Numbered from the stretch's first letter, positions 1-6,845 are shown. The stretch is DNA of 8,008 nucleotides from an uncultured Steroidobacteraceae bacterium (GCA_955652625.1 CATPBM010000127.1:1-8008); one strand, 5' to 3'. Numbers and translations are program-made. Notes: a model not told the origin generated them from the letters alone.

Positions 1-323
1 ACCGGGTGCGGACATTTAACGTGAGCGTCGCCAATCACGCCGATCTGGTCATCTTCAATGTCGACGTACGCACCAATGATACGGTCGCCTACCTGGTTAG
101 TCCGGACGGTCAATTGCGCAAGGCCGTGTCTTACCGAAACGTCGACCAGGCACGGCCGCTGAGTGCGGCCGAGGCCCGGGCGGGTTTTTTGACTGAACAG
201 CGCTTCTGGGCGGCCCGCGCCCGCAAGCGCCCCACTGCCAAACTGACAACCCAGCGCTTGAACGGCAGCGTGGCCTGCGCTCAGAACCATGGCGGCCCGC
301 CGCGGCGCCCCGTGCTAAATTAA
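1..323 (+). CDS. C-terminal part of an unrecognised protein, cut by the left window edge
   Basis: The reading frame is open from the first bases of the window to a TAA at 321-323, so this is probably the 3' end of a longer gene; the GTG at 6 need not be its start. About 106 residues are visible. Codons are rich in G/C at the third position, which supports real coding. The first half reads like a folded beta-containing segment (VIFNVDVRTNDTVAYLVSPDG), followed by a helical, charged stretch with SAAEARAGF. The last 35 residues are basic and proline-rich, like a disordered tail. I do not recognise the family. It ends 28 bases before the methyltransferase gene on the same strand, so it may be the upstream member of that operon. 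No function is proposed. Confidence 0.55.
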   Translation, partial: RVRTFNVSVANHADLVIFNVDVRTNDTVAYLVSPDGQLRKAVSYRNVDQARPLSAAEARAGFLTEQRFWAARARKRPTAKLTTQRLNGSVACAQNHGGPPRRPVLN

Positions 324-340
324 CCCTACCGAAGCCTTTG

Positions 341-346
341 GGAAGA
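341..346 (+). promoter_or_regulatory. Ribosome binding site supporting the GTG start of the CFA-synthase-like gene
   Basis: GGAAGA lies five bases upstream of the GTG at 352. No in-frame Met codon occurs before residue 125, which is already inside the conserved protein. This Shine-Dalgarno-like site is the main reason for choosing the GTG. Confidence 0.5.
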
Positions 347-351
347 CAGTC

Positions 352-1650
352 GTGAACGCCTCCTGCGAGGACAGCCTGACCAACGCCCCCGCCGAGCGGA
401 CCGCGGCCGATCGAGCTGCGGCTGCAGCGCCGCTCGCGGCGGAACCGCCGCGGGCTGCCGCCCAAGGCAGCTCGCTGGATCACTGGCTGTTGTCCCGACT
501 GCGCTCATTCCTGGGGAATCCACCCGCGCAGTTCGCGATTTCCGGGGGCGCGCGGGTCGGGCCCGAGGAGCCGCTGGCCCAGGTGACCTTCGCCAGTCGC
601 GCGACCCTTGCATCCATTCTCGCCGATCCGTGGCTGCGCTTCGGGGACGCCTACAGCGAGGGCGCCGTCGTGATCGACGGTGACCTGGTGAGACTGCTCG
701 AGACGGTGTACCGCGCCGGCGGCATGGGCGGCAGGCCCGCCTCGTTCTGGCGCCGTGCGTTCACCGCCCTGCGCCGCCCGCACCCCAACACGCTAGCCGA
801 CTCGCGCGACAACATCCATCATCACTACGACATCGGCAACCAGTTCTATGCGCTGTGGCTCGGCAGCACCATGGCCTACACCTGCGCGTACTACCCGACG
901 CCGGATGCCACGCTCGATGAGGCGCAGGTCGCGAAGATGGATCATGTGTGCCGCAAGCTGCGTCTGCAGTCCGGCGAGAGCGTCGTCGAAGCCGGCTGCG
1001 GCTGGGGCACGCTGGCGCTGCATATGGCGCGACACTACGGGGTGCGGGTGCGCGCCTTCAATATTTCGCACGAGCAGATTGCCTACGCCCGCGGGCGCGC
1101 GGCACGCGAGGGTCTCGCCGGGCGCGTGGAGTACGTGGAGGAGGACTACCGCAACATCGGCGGCCGCTACGACGCCTTCGTGTCGGTGGGCATGCTCGAG
1201 CACGTGGGTCTGAAGAACTACGCGACGCTCGGTCACGTCGTGCAGCGCTGCCTGCGCGGAGGCGGGCGCGGGCTGATTCACTCCATCGGGCGCAATCGTC
1301 CGGCGCGCCTGCAGCCGTGGATCGAGAAACGCATTTTCCCGGGCGCCTATCCGCCCTCGCTCGCGGAGATGGCGCCGATTTTCGAGCCGGGGAACTTCTC
1401 GATCCTGGACGTGGAAAACCTGCGCCTGCACTACGCACAGACTCTGCGGCACTGGTTTGCCCGCTACGAAGGCGCCAGCGAACGCGTGCGCGGCATGTTC
1501 GATGAAAAGTTCGTGCGCATGTGGCGGCTGTACCTCGCCGGCTCCGTCGCCGCATTCACCACCGGCACGCTGCAGCTGTTCCAGGTGGTGTTCGCGCCCG
1601 CGCAGAACAACGACATCGCCTGGACCCGCGCGCACCTGTACACGCGCTGA
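352..1650 (+). CDS. Cyclopropane-fatty-acyl-phospholipid synthase family SAM-dependent methyltransferase
   Basis: A 432-residue member of the CFA synthase (Mycolic_acid_cyclopropane_synthase) family. These enzymes transfer a methylene or methyl group from S-adenosylmethionine to the double bond of acyl chains in membrane phospholipids and work at the inner face of the cytoplasmic membrane. Visible motifs are HHYDIGNQFY at 157-166, TCAYY at 177-181 (Cys178 matches the active-site Cys of E. coli Cfa), the SAM-binding VVEAGCGWGT at 211-220, SVGMLEHVG at 278-286 (Glu283), IHSIG at 309-313 (His310) and LHYAQTLRHW at 359-368 (Tyr361). All expected active-site positions are thus present. E. coli Cfa has 382 residues. 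The excess here is an Ala/Pro-rich, low-complexity N-terminal leader of about 40 residues. The next gene starts 12 bases downstream. The product could be a cyclopropane, methyl-branched or other methylated acyl chain; sequence alone does not decide. I give no symbol because the family contains several distinct activities. Confidence 0.93.
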   Translation: MNASCEDSLTNAPAERTAADRAAAAAPLAAEPPRAAAQGSSLDHWLLSRLRSFLGNPPAQFAISGGARVGPEEPLAQVTFASRATLASILADPWLRFGDAYSEGAVVIDGDLVRLLETVYRAGGMGGRPASFWRRAFTALRRPHPNTLADSRDNIHHHYDIGNQFYALWLGSTMAYTCAYYPTPDATLDEAQVAKMDHVCRKLRLQSGESVVEAGCGWGTLALHMARHYGVRVRAFNISHEQIAYARGRAAREGLAGRVEYVEEDYRNIGGRYDAFVSVGMLEHVGLKNYATLGHVVQRCLRGGGRGLIHSIGRNRPARLQPWIEKRIFPGAYPPSLAEMAPIFEPGNFSILDVENLRLHYAQTLRHWFARYEGASERVRGMFDEKFVRMWRLYLAGSVAAFTTGTLQLFQVVFAPAQNNDIAWTRAHLYTR

Positions 1651-1662
1651 CCGGCACCGCGC

Positions 1663-2700
1663 ATGCGCAGCTGTGACGTGCTCATCGTCGGCGGCGGACC
1701 TGCCGGCTCGACCGCGGCCTGGAAGCTCAGGGCAGCCGGCGCGGACGTGCTGGTGCTCGATCGCGAGCGCTTCCCGCGCCTGAAGCTGTGCGCCGGCTGG
1801 ATCACGCCCGAGGTGGTGCGTGATCTGGGCATGGACCTCGATGCGTACCCGCACCGGCTCCTGACCTTTCCGCGGCTGCGTGTGCACTTCGCGCGGCTGC
1901 ACCTGCCGGTGCCGTGCGTGCAGCACTCGATCCGCCGTTTCGAGTTCGACGCCTGGCTGCTGGAGCGCTCGGGCGCACCGCTCGAACAGCACAACGTGCG
2001 CCACATCGCCGCCGACGGCGCGGGGTATGTGATCGACGACGCGTTTCGCTGCCGTTACCTCATCGGGGCCGGCGGTACGCGCTGCCCCGTATATCGCGAG
2101 TTGTTCCGCGAACTGAATCCGCGCACCAGCGGGCTGCAGATCGTCACCCTCGAGCACGAGATCCAGTACGACTGGCACGATTCCGACTGTCACCTGTGGT
2201 TCTTCGAACAGGGGCTTCCCGGATACTCGTGGTACGTGCCCAAGGAGCGCGGTTGGCTCAACGTCGGCATCGGCGGGATCGCCGATCGGATGAAGCAGGG
2301 TGGCCACGATATCCGCCAGCACTGGACGCACCTCGCCTCGACGCTGGAGGGCGCCCTGACGCCCGGTGCGCGCTACGATCCCACCGGCTACAGTTACTAT
2401 CTGCGTGGCCGCGTCGAAGTCGTGAGGCGCGAGAACGCATTCATCACCGGGGACGCCGCGGGGCTCGCCACGCGAGATCTGGGCGAAGGCATCGGGCCTG
2501 CGGTGCGCAGCGGGCTGCGCGCCGCGGAAGCTATTCTCGAAGGCGCCACTTACCGTCTGGACGATGTGACCGGATTGAGCGTGGGCAGCATCGCGCGCAG
2601 CATGTTCGGCCGCGCCGTGCACGCGGGCGTTTATGCCACGCGGCGCGAGCGCGCGGCCGGGGGAGGATCTGCAGATGGCTTACGTCACCGTGATCAATGA
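1663..2700 (+). CDS. FAD-dependent oxidoreductase, geranylgeranyl reductase-like family
   Basis: A 345-residue flavoprotein. The N-terminal Rossmann motif is DVLIVGGGPAGSTAA (5-19), with an acidic residue at Asp33 to bind the ribose of FAD. KLCAGW (41-46) is the Cys-x-Gly segment typical of geranylgeranyl reductase-like proteins. GAGGTRCPVYRELF (135-148) is the second FAD-contact region. ITGDAAG...EGIGPAVRSG (261-284) is the C-terminal FAD/GD motif. Known relatives reduce isoprenoid double bonds or oxidise and halogenate aromatic substrates; the substrate here is unknown. The ATG at 1663 is preferred because the FAD motif begins only four residues later, although no clear Shine-Dalgarno site precedes it. 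The gene lies 12 bases after the CFA-synthase-like gene and its end overlaps the OsmC-like gene by 26 bases, so the three are probably co-transcribed. By context it may act on methylated or unsaturated lipids; this is inference. Confidence 0.88.
   Translation: MRSCDVLIVGGGPAGSTAAWKLRAAGADVLVLDRERFPRLKLCAGWITPEVVRDLGMDLDAYPHRLLTFPRLRVHFARLHLPVPCVQHSIRRFEFDAWLLERSGAPLEQHNVRHIAADGAGYVIDDAFRCRYLIGAGGTRCPVYRELFRELNPRTSGLQIVTLEHEIQYDWHDSDCHLWFFEQGLPGYSWYVPKERGWLNVGIGGIADRMKQGGHDIRQHWTHLASTLEGALTPGARYDPTGYSYYLRGRVEVVRRENAFITGDAAGLATRDLGEGIGPAVRSGLRAAEAILEGATYRLDDVTGLSVGSIARSMFGRAVHAGVYATRRERAAGGGSADGLRHRDQ
2661..2666 (+). promoter_or_regulatory. Strong Shine-Dalgarno site inside the oxidoreductase gene
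   Basis: GGGAGG lies eight bases before the ATG at 2675. It fixes the start of the OsmC-like gene at 2675 rather than at the earlier in-frame ATG at 2633, whose extra 14 residues are not part of the OsmC fold. Confidence 0.75.
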
Positions 2701-3064
2701 ACATCAGCACGTGCAGCAGATCGTGTCCGGACATCACCATCTCACGGCCGACGAGCCGGTCGCAGCTGGCGGCAGCGACGCGGGTTTCGCGCCGCGTGAG
2801 CTGCTGCTCGCGAGCCTGGGAGCGGATACCGCAGTAGCGCTGCGCAGACACGCAGCACAGAACGACTGGACCCTGGGCAAGATCACCGTAGGCGTGCGCT
2901 GGTCGCGCGATCCTGAGGGGCGCGATCATATCGAGCGGCGCCTGTCATTCGCCAGGCCCCTGACACCCGAGCAGCGCACACGGTTGCTGGAAATCGCCGC
3001 CGCCACGCCGGTGACCAGCGTGCTAACGGGCGGCATCGTGATCAAGTCTTCCGTGGTCGACTGA
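2675..3064 (+). CDS. OsmC-like fold protein lacking both catalytic cysteines
   Basis: A 129-residue protein, close to the usual OsmC/Ohr length of about 135-145. The family signature is clear: a beta-rich N-terminus with HHLTADEP (24-31), GFAPRELLLASLGADTAVAL, a central VGVRWSRDPEG strand, and the C-terminal ATPVTSVLTGG. In peroxidatic OsmC/Ohr proteins the helix reads LLLASLGACTAxTL and the later motif reads CPVHxTL. Here the first Cys is Asp (GADT, codons GCG GAT ACC) and the second is Thr (AATPV). The whole protein contains no cysteine, so thiol peroxidase activity is not expected. The fold assignment is good, but the role is open: ligand or lipid binding, or another chemistry. It overlaps the end of the oxidoreductase gene by 26 bases, has its own strong ribosome binding site, and is the last gene of the operon. 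Confidence 0.85.
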   Translation: MAYVTVINEHQHVQQIVSGHHHLTADEPVAAGGSDAGFAPRELLLASLGADTAVALRRHAAQNDWTLGKITVGVRWSRDPEGRDHIERRLSFARPLTPEQRTRLLEIAAATPVTSVLTGGIVIKSSVVD

Positions 3065-3066
3065 CG

Positions 3067-3086
3067 GGCCTGGGCGCGCCCGGGCC
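3067..3086. terminator. GC-rich hairpin between convergent operons, possible bidirectional terminator
   Basis: The 26 bases between the stop at 3064 and the stop at 3091 hold an inverted repeat. GGCCTGGG (3067-3074) pairs with CCCGGGCC (3079-3086) through one G-T wobble, around a CGCG loop. No clean T run follows on either strand. The assignment rests on the stem and on its place between two convergent stop codons. Confidence 0.45.
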
Positions 3087-3090
3087 GGTC

Positions 3091-5151
3091 TTACTTCAGC
3101 CGCTGCGCGCCGATGTTGACATCGACTCGGTCGCGCGTGCCAACGTCCACCTCGATGCGCCCCCCGTTGGTGAGCGTCCAGGGCAGCGGTAGGTTGTCCG
3201 CCTGTATCGTGAGCACGTGGTGGCCGGCCGCCACCGCTGGGAAGTCGAAGCGTCCGTTCGAATCAGTGCGCGTGGAGAAGCGGCCGTCGAGGATCACGGT
3301 GACGTTGGGTGCTGCGGATTCGCCGGCATCGAAGCGTCCGTTTTCGTTGGTGTCCAGATACACAACGCCAGTGAGCCGGCCGGATCCGGAGCCGGGCAGA
3401 CCTCCGAGTGGCGCGAAATGCGAACCGCGCGCTGCCTGGTAGCGCACCGTCAGAAACACGCCGCGCTCGCCCGTCGCCGGTATGACGGTCGGGGTCGGGG
3501 GCGCCAGGGGCGAAGTCACGATCAGCGGCGTCCAGGAACCGACGCGGCTCTGGTAATAGGTACCGAGCACCGACCACGCGCGCGTCAGCTGGCAGATGAG
3601 GGATACGTCCGCCGAAATATCCGGCGCCGCCCGGCCCTGGACGGCGTCGGCCCATTGCACGCTGCCCTCGATCGAGAGTCGTGCGTTGAACTCGCCGCCG
3701 CCATAGACGGCCAGGCGAAGCACGGTACTGCGTTGTGTGAGAGTGGGGGTCAGCTCGGGGGTGGTAGCCGAGCCGATGATCTGGTCGACGGCAACGGAGG
3801 TGCTGAGGTGCGACCCGGGACGCATGTTCCACGTCTGCTGCAGGGTGAGCGTGCTGTCCCTGGCCTGCGAATCGGTTGCGTAGCCCACCTGCTCGCGGCT
3901 CGTGCCCAGGGAGTTGACCTCGTCGAGGTAGCCTTCGAGCGACCAGGCGTTGCCACTGCCGGAGTGGCGGATGGTGGCGACACCGCCCATCCCCAGGTCA
4001 CGCGACAACTGGTAGCGTGCATCGCCGTTCACGAACGTGGTGTTGACGCCGTTGCCCGACACCGAGCTCACCTTGTCCACGCCGACGTCCGCCACCCACC
4101 GCCGGCTCTGGTAGCCGAGGCGATAGTAGCCACCCTTCACATCGTTGGTGATGACCTGATTGCCCCAGGCGAGATTGGGGTCGATGCGAAACAGCCCGAA
4201 GCTGTCGGTGAACGGTCCTCGCGTATGCGAGGCGTCGAACCAGGCACCCAGCGAATTGCCCAGGCCATCCACGCTGCCATCGATGACATTGAGCTGCGCG
4301 CGGGAGGTGCCGTCCTGCCAGGCGGTCGTGAGATACCCCGTGCTCGAGGAAAAGTGCGGCAACGCGGCGGTGGTCGCCGTGTTGTCGAGTGACTGGTAGT
4401 AGAGGGTGACGTTGCGCGCCGCCGCGAATTCCCCGCCCACAGCCCATTGCGGCGCGGGCGACCATTGCGCGCCGAGCGTGCCCGTGGTTCCGCCCAGCGT
4501 CAGGAACGTTGGGACCTTGATGCCCTCGTAGATGCCGGGGTCACCGGTGCCTGCGACCAGCTGCAACCCCGAGGGTCCGCGCCATTCGCTGCTGATGCCT
4601 TGCATCGGTGCGGAGGTGAGGAGAAAACGCGGCTGCAGGCGCGCGAGACCGATGAGCGGCGTATTGATGTCCCCCAGCGCGTTGTCGGCCTGCCAGCCAT
4701 CATCGAAAGGCATGCCGCGCTGGTGGATCGAAAAGGACGCATCGCCGTAAGGATTGCCCGCCACCGCACGCGCCGAACCGCCGGTGCGCCCGGCCGCATC
4801 CGCGGACCACGCGCCGTAGGAGGCGGTGTCCCATTGAGCGTCAACGATCAGGCCGTTTTCATTCAGGCCCGCAGCAGCGCCGGGTCCCTCCTGGCGCAGC
4901 GCGCTCACGACGCCGTCGACGCGTATCGAGCGTGCCAGCCCGCTGGTGTCGCTGGTGCCGTAGTCCCCGGTGGAAATGTCAGGCGCGAGCGTGCCCCCGG
5001 CGATGTAATGGTCCTGGTACGTCTCCGCCGCCGCCGGCGCGATCGCGGCCCGAGGGGTCTGCACATCCGCGCCCGCAACGCCGCTCGCGATCAGTGACAA
5101 TCCGGGCAGGCAGCGTGTCAGGAATGACGCGCGCCGCACGCGCGGGTTCAT
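3091..5151 (-). CDS. Outer-membrane beta-barrel (usher-like) protein with C-terminal SdrD-B-like domain
   Basis: A 686-residue exported protein. Residues 1-28 form a signal peptide (basic start, hydrophobic core, likely cleavage after AGA). Most of the protein, up to about residue 580, consists of alternating polar and aromatic strands such as WAVGGEFAAARNVTLYYQ, typical of a large outer-membrane barrel. GDINTPLIGLARLQPRFLL (160-178) and GISSEWRGPSGLQL (185-198) resemble the barrel region of fimbrial ushers. Residues 591-660 form a separate beta-sandwich of the SdrD-B/carboxypeptidase-regulatory type, with the calcium-binding-like DTNENGRFDAGE (600-611) and DSNGRFDFPAVAAG. At 686 residues it is shorter than classical ushers (about 800 or more), and I could not identify a canonical usher N-terminal domain. 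The start overlaps the chaperone stop by four bases (ATGA), and its position after chaperone and subunit genes supports an usher role. Firm: secreted barrel plus SdrD-B-like domain. Inferred: usher. Confidence 0.75.
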   Translation of the reverse strand: MNPRVRRASFLTRCLPGLSLIASGVAGADVQTPRAAIAPAAAETYQDHYIAGGTLAPDISTGDYGTSDTSGLARSIRVDGVVSALRQEGPGAAAGLNENGLIVDAQWDTASYGAWSADAAGRTGGSARAVAGNPYGDASFSIHQRGMPFDDGWQADNALGDINTPLIGLARLQPRFLLTSAPMQGISSEWRGPSGLQLVAGTGDPGIYEGIKVPTFLTLGGTTGTLGAQWSPAPQWAVGGEFAAARNVTLYYQSLDNTATTAALPHFSSSTGYLTTAWQDGTSRAQLNVIDGSVDGLGNSLGAWFDASHTRGPFTDSFGLFRIDPNLAWGNQVITNDVKGGYYRLGYQSRRWVADVGVDKVSSVSGNGVNTTFVNGDARYQLSRDLGMGGVATIRHSGSGNAWSLEGYLDEVNSLGTSREQVGYATDSQARDSTLTLQQTWNMRPGSHLSTSVAVDQIIGSATTPELTPTLTQRSTVLRLAVYGGGEFNARLSIEGSVQWADAVQGRAAPDISADVSLICQLTRAWSVLGTYYQSRVGSWTPLIVTSPLAPPTPTVIPATGERGVFLTVRYQAARGSHFAPLGGLPGSGSGRLTGVVYLDTNENGRFDAGESAAPNVTVILDGRFSTRTDSNGRFDFPAVAAGHHVLTIQADNLPLPWTLTNGGRIEVDVGTRDRVDVNIGAQRLK

Positions 5152-5939
5152 TCGAAGTGCTCATCAAGAGCGGTCTTCTGGTCTGCCCATTCGAGGGTCC
5201 CCCGCACCCTGACCGGAAAGCTGAGCGTCGGATGATCGTTGTCGGACGTGGACGGCGTCAGGAACACCTCACACACCTCGCCGGGCAGAATGGGAAAGTC
5301 CGAGGGGGTGAAGTCGTATTTCACTCCCTTGGCGTCGGTACCCGACAGGAACCCGCTCATGCGCCCATGCGCATCACCAGCGTTGTGCACGCGCAGCGCG
5401 GGCACGCGCGCGCCGTTGAGCGTGACGACATCCGGGCCGAAGATCTCCAAACGCGGGGCGCCAGCACCGATGACCACGTACACGATGACGCCAATCCGTC
5501 CCGCCACCGGCACCCGCAGGGCTCCGGCCTGCGCCACCGCCGGCTCCTCGCCTTCGATCAGGATGCCGAACCGGCACTCGCCCGCGGGGATGTCCGCCGG
5601 CACCTGCACCTCGAAGCGATAGCGGATCGTTCCGCTTCCGGGCAGAGCAACCTGCGGCCTTTCGAGGGCGACCCACGGCCGGCAGCTGCCGGGCGCGAGA
5701 TCGTCGCGGAAGGTCACGCCGTAGTCTTTGGTCAGACTGAAGTCCGCCGTCCGCACCCGCAATTTCGCGGGCAAGGTCGCGCGATTGGTGATCTCGATCA
5801 CCTGGCGCACTGTGGTGTTCGCCTTCGCCTTGAGCTCAAACCGCGGCGGCGACACCAGCGCAGCAAACCCCTGGGCCGCGGCCACAGACGAATGCAGCGC
5901 GGCGCAGAGCAGGCTCAGGGCGATCAACACGGGGCGCAC
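5148..5939 (-). CDS. PapD-like periplasmic pilus-assembly chaperone
   Basis: A 263-residue exported protein with a signal peptide at about 1-22 (LIALSLLCAAL core, likely cleavage after VAAA). The mature part looks like two immunoglobulin-like beta domains. The first has FELKAKANTTVRQVIEITNRA (34-54), where PapD-like chaperones place their conserved early strands, then WVALERPQVALPGSG (89-103), VPADIPAGECRFGILIEG (113-130) and PVAGRIGVIVYV (144-155). The second runs from about 160 with ALRVHNAGDAHG and ends near 250. Cys86 and Cys122 could form a disulfide. Such chaperones bind pilin subunits in the periplasm and deliver them to the usher. The GTG at 5939 is chosen because GAGGAG lies five bases upstream and the signal peptide begins at once; the in-frame GTG at 5945 is an alternative. 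The gene starts two bases after the upstream subunit stop and overlaps the barrel gene by four bases. The family is divergent from FimC/PapD, so the call rests on fold pattern and context. Confidence 0.75.
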   Translation of the reverse strand: MRPVLIALSLLCAALHSSVAAAQGFAALVSPPRFELKAKANTTVRQVIEITNRATLPAKLRVRTADFSLTKDYGVTFRDDLAPGSCRPWVALERPQVALPGSGTIRYRFEVQVPADIPAGECRFGILIEGEEPAVAQAGALRVPVAGRIGVIVYVVIGAGAPRLEIFGPDVVTLNGARVPALRVHNAGDAHGRMSGFLSGTDAKGVKYDFTPSDFPILPGEVCEVFLTPSTSDNDHPTLSFPVRVRGTLEWADQKTALDEHFE

Positions 5940-5941
5940 GA

Positions 5942-6400
5942 TCACTCCTCGTCCATCTGGAACTGAAAGTTGATGTGAGAGAGCTGCTGCATCTGCCGGG
6001 CATCGACGTTGAGCGTCAGTTGCAGCACATCCTCGATGAATGGCGTGGTGATGGCGCCGGCGTAGACGAGAGTCCGGCTGCCGGAAGTGATCCGTCCCGC
6101 AAGCAGCCTGCCCTGCGTGGTCCAGGAGGCGGCCAGGGAGCCGAGCTGCTGCGCGGGCACCATGAGGTAGATGCGTCCGGTTCGGTGCAGCCAGGGGCCG
6201 ACGTTGAGTCTCACCCGGATGGTGGTGGTCCCGGTGAGCGTGTTGTTGACGGGACGGCGCGGCAAGAGCTGCTGCCAATGCATGACGAGAGGCGTGTCAT
6301 AGGGCAGCGTGCCGGAGTCGTCGATGACGATGGTCCTGGCGGGGCCCGCATGCGCGGCGGCCAGTACCATCAGCAGGGGCAAGAGGGGCAGTGGACGCAT
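5942..6400 (-). CDS. Small secreted beta-rich protein, probable minor pilus subunit
   Basis: A 152-residue protein with a signal peptide (MRPLPLLPLLMVLAAAHA, cleavage near residue 18). The mature part has alternating hydrophobic strands: TTTIRVRLNVGPWL (58-71), GRIYLMVPAQ (75-84), ASWTTQGRLLAG (91-102), TLVYAGAITTPFIEDVLQLTL (110-130) and INFQFQMDEE at the end. It has no cysteine and no transmembrane segment after the signal. I do not recognise a named family. Its place directly before the chaperone gene, with its stop three bases upstream of the chaperone's alternative GTG and overlapping it, suggests a structural or tip subunit handled by that chaperone. The ATG at 6400 is preferred because the signal peptide begins there; only a weak ribosome binding site precedes it. 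The upstream in-frame extension to 6523 covers pseudogene sequence and is unlikely to be real. Confidence 0.72.
   Translation of the reverse strand: MRPLPLLPLLMVLAAAHAGPARTIVIDDSGTLPYDTPLVMHWQQLLPRRPVNNTLTGTTTIRVRLNVGPWLHRTGRIYLMVPAQQLGSLAASWTTQGRLLAGRITSGSRTLVYAGAITTPFIEDVLQLTLNVDARQMQQLSHINFQFQMDEE
5945..5950 (-). promoter_or_regulatory. Ribosome binding site of the chaperone gene, overlapping the upstream stop codon region
   Basis: GAGGAG on the - strand forms the last two Glu codons of the upstream subunit gene and lies five bases before the GTG at 5939. This suggests translational coupling and favours 5939 over 5945 as the start. Confidence 0.6.
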
Positions 6401-6423
6401 AGATGGTTGAGGACTGGCTCTGT

Positions 6424-6561
6424 CTAGGGCGAGGTCAACGTGTAGAGCAGGGTGCCCGTATAGACGCGCGCGGCAGGGGCCGTGGTATTGCTGTAGGAGA
6501 AGGTCCAGCAGCTCTCGTCCCACTCGTGCCCGCGTCCGAAGCGGCGACCGTGCTGTCGCAC
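6424..6561 (-). pseudogene. Chimeric remnant of a pilin-like gene (5' end fused to 3' end)
   Basis: This short frame matches both ends of the complete pilin gene at 7069-7722 but lacks its middle. The first ten residues (VRQHGRRFGR) match the start of the intact protein (VRTHGQRRAR). The rest, from about HEWDESCWTFSY to YTGTLLYTLTSP, matches the last 33 residues (HWAESCWTFSYLN...YTLTAP). About 170 residues, including the hydrophobic core of the signal peptide, are missing. The frame stays open and ends in TAG 23 bases before the next gene. Without a signal peptide the product could not reach the periplasm, so it is called a pseudogene. The 3' part is clearly more diverged from its intact counterpart than the upstream repeat, so it may come from a different paralogue. 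Confidence 0.75.
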
Positions 6562-6805
6562 GAGTTCTGTCCCCCTGGGACGCCTGTCTGAAAAGCGCGT
6601 GCGGCGGAACATAATGCGTCGAGTTATGGACGGAGACGCGGTTACGGCATCGTCGCCGTATACACCACGCGGCCGTTGTTGACGTTCACGCCACCATAGG
6701 TGCCCGCCGGAGGCGCGAGCGTGTTCGCATAGGCGAACGCCCACTTGGCGTTTTCTCGGATGGGCTTGTTGGCCGACGCGTTGATCACGATGTTGGCGCT
6801 GGTCG
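6531..6805 (-). repeat. Left copy of a 275-base tandem-duplicated segment
   Basis: Aligns without gaps to 7692-7966 at a constant offset of 1161 bases. It covers the start of the pilin-2 remnant, the intergenic stretch, and the last 54 codons of the pilin-1 remnant. Similarity is weak at the left end (6531-6545), moderate through 6546-6640, and nearly perfect in 6641-6751 (one difference). It ends abruptly at 6805. Confidence 0.9.
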
Positions 6806-6845
6806 ATTTGTGTTGGAACATGGGTTCCATCGTAGCCACGGACAC
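6642..6845 (-). pseudogene. 5'-truncated copy of the pilin gene at the right window edge
   Basis: The last 54 codons (6642-6805, ending TATMP and TAA) are almost identical to the C-terminus of the partial gene at 7803-8008, including KWAFAYANTLAPPAGTYGG and NNGRVVYTATMP. Upstream of 6805 the similarity stops and the frame contains only unrelated residues (SVATMEPMFQHKS) before a stop at 6861-6863. There is no signal peptide, so a functional secreted pilin is not possible from this frame. It looks like the 3' end of a duplicated gene joined to unrelated or promoter-region DNA. Confidence 0.78.

Noticed and set aside
793..2622. A 609-codon open frame on the - strand opposite the methyltransferase and oxidoreductase genes
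   Set aside because: It lies antisense to two genes with clear family motifs, has a His/Arg/Ala-rich composition typical of shadow frames in GC-rich DNA, and shows no recognisable domain.
3217..4392. A 391-codon open frame on the + strand opposite the barrel gene
   Set aside because: The - strand frame has a signal peptide, beta-barrel pattern and SdrD-B-like domain. The + frame is Arg/Ala/Gly-rich with no motif.
4932..5966. A 344-codon open frame on the + strand across the barrel start and the chaperone gene
   Set aside because: It crosses two tightly coupled - strand genes and has shadow-like composition without a domain or ribosome binding site.
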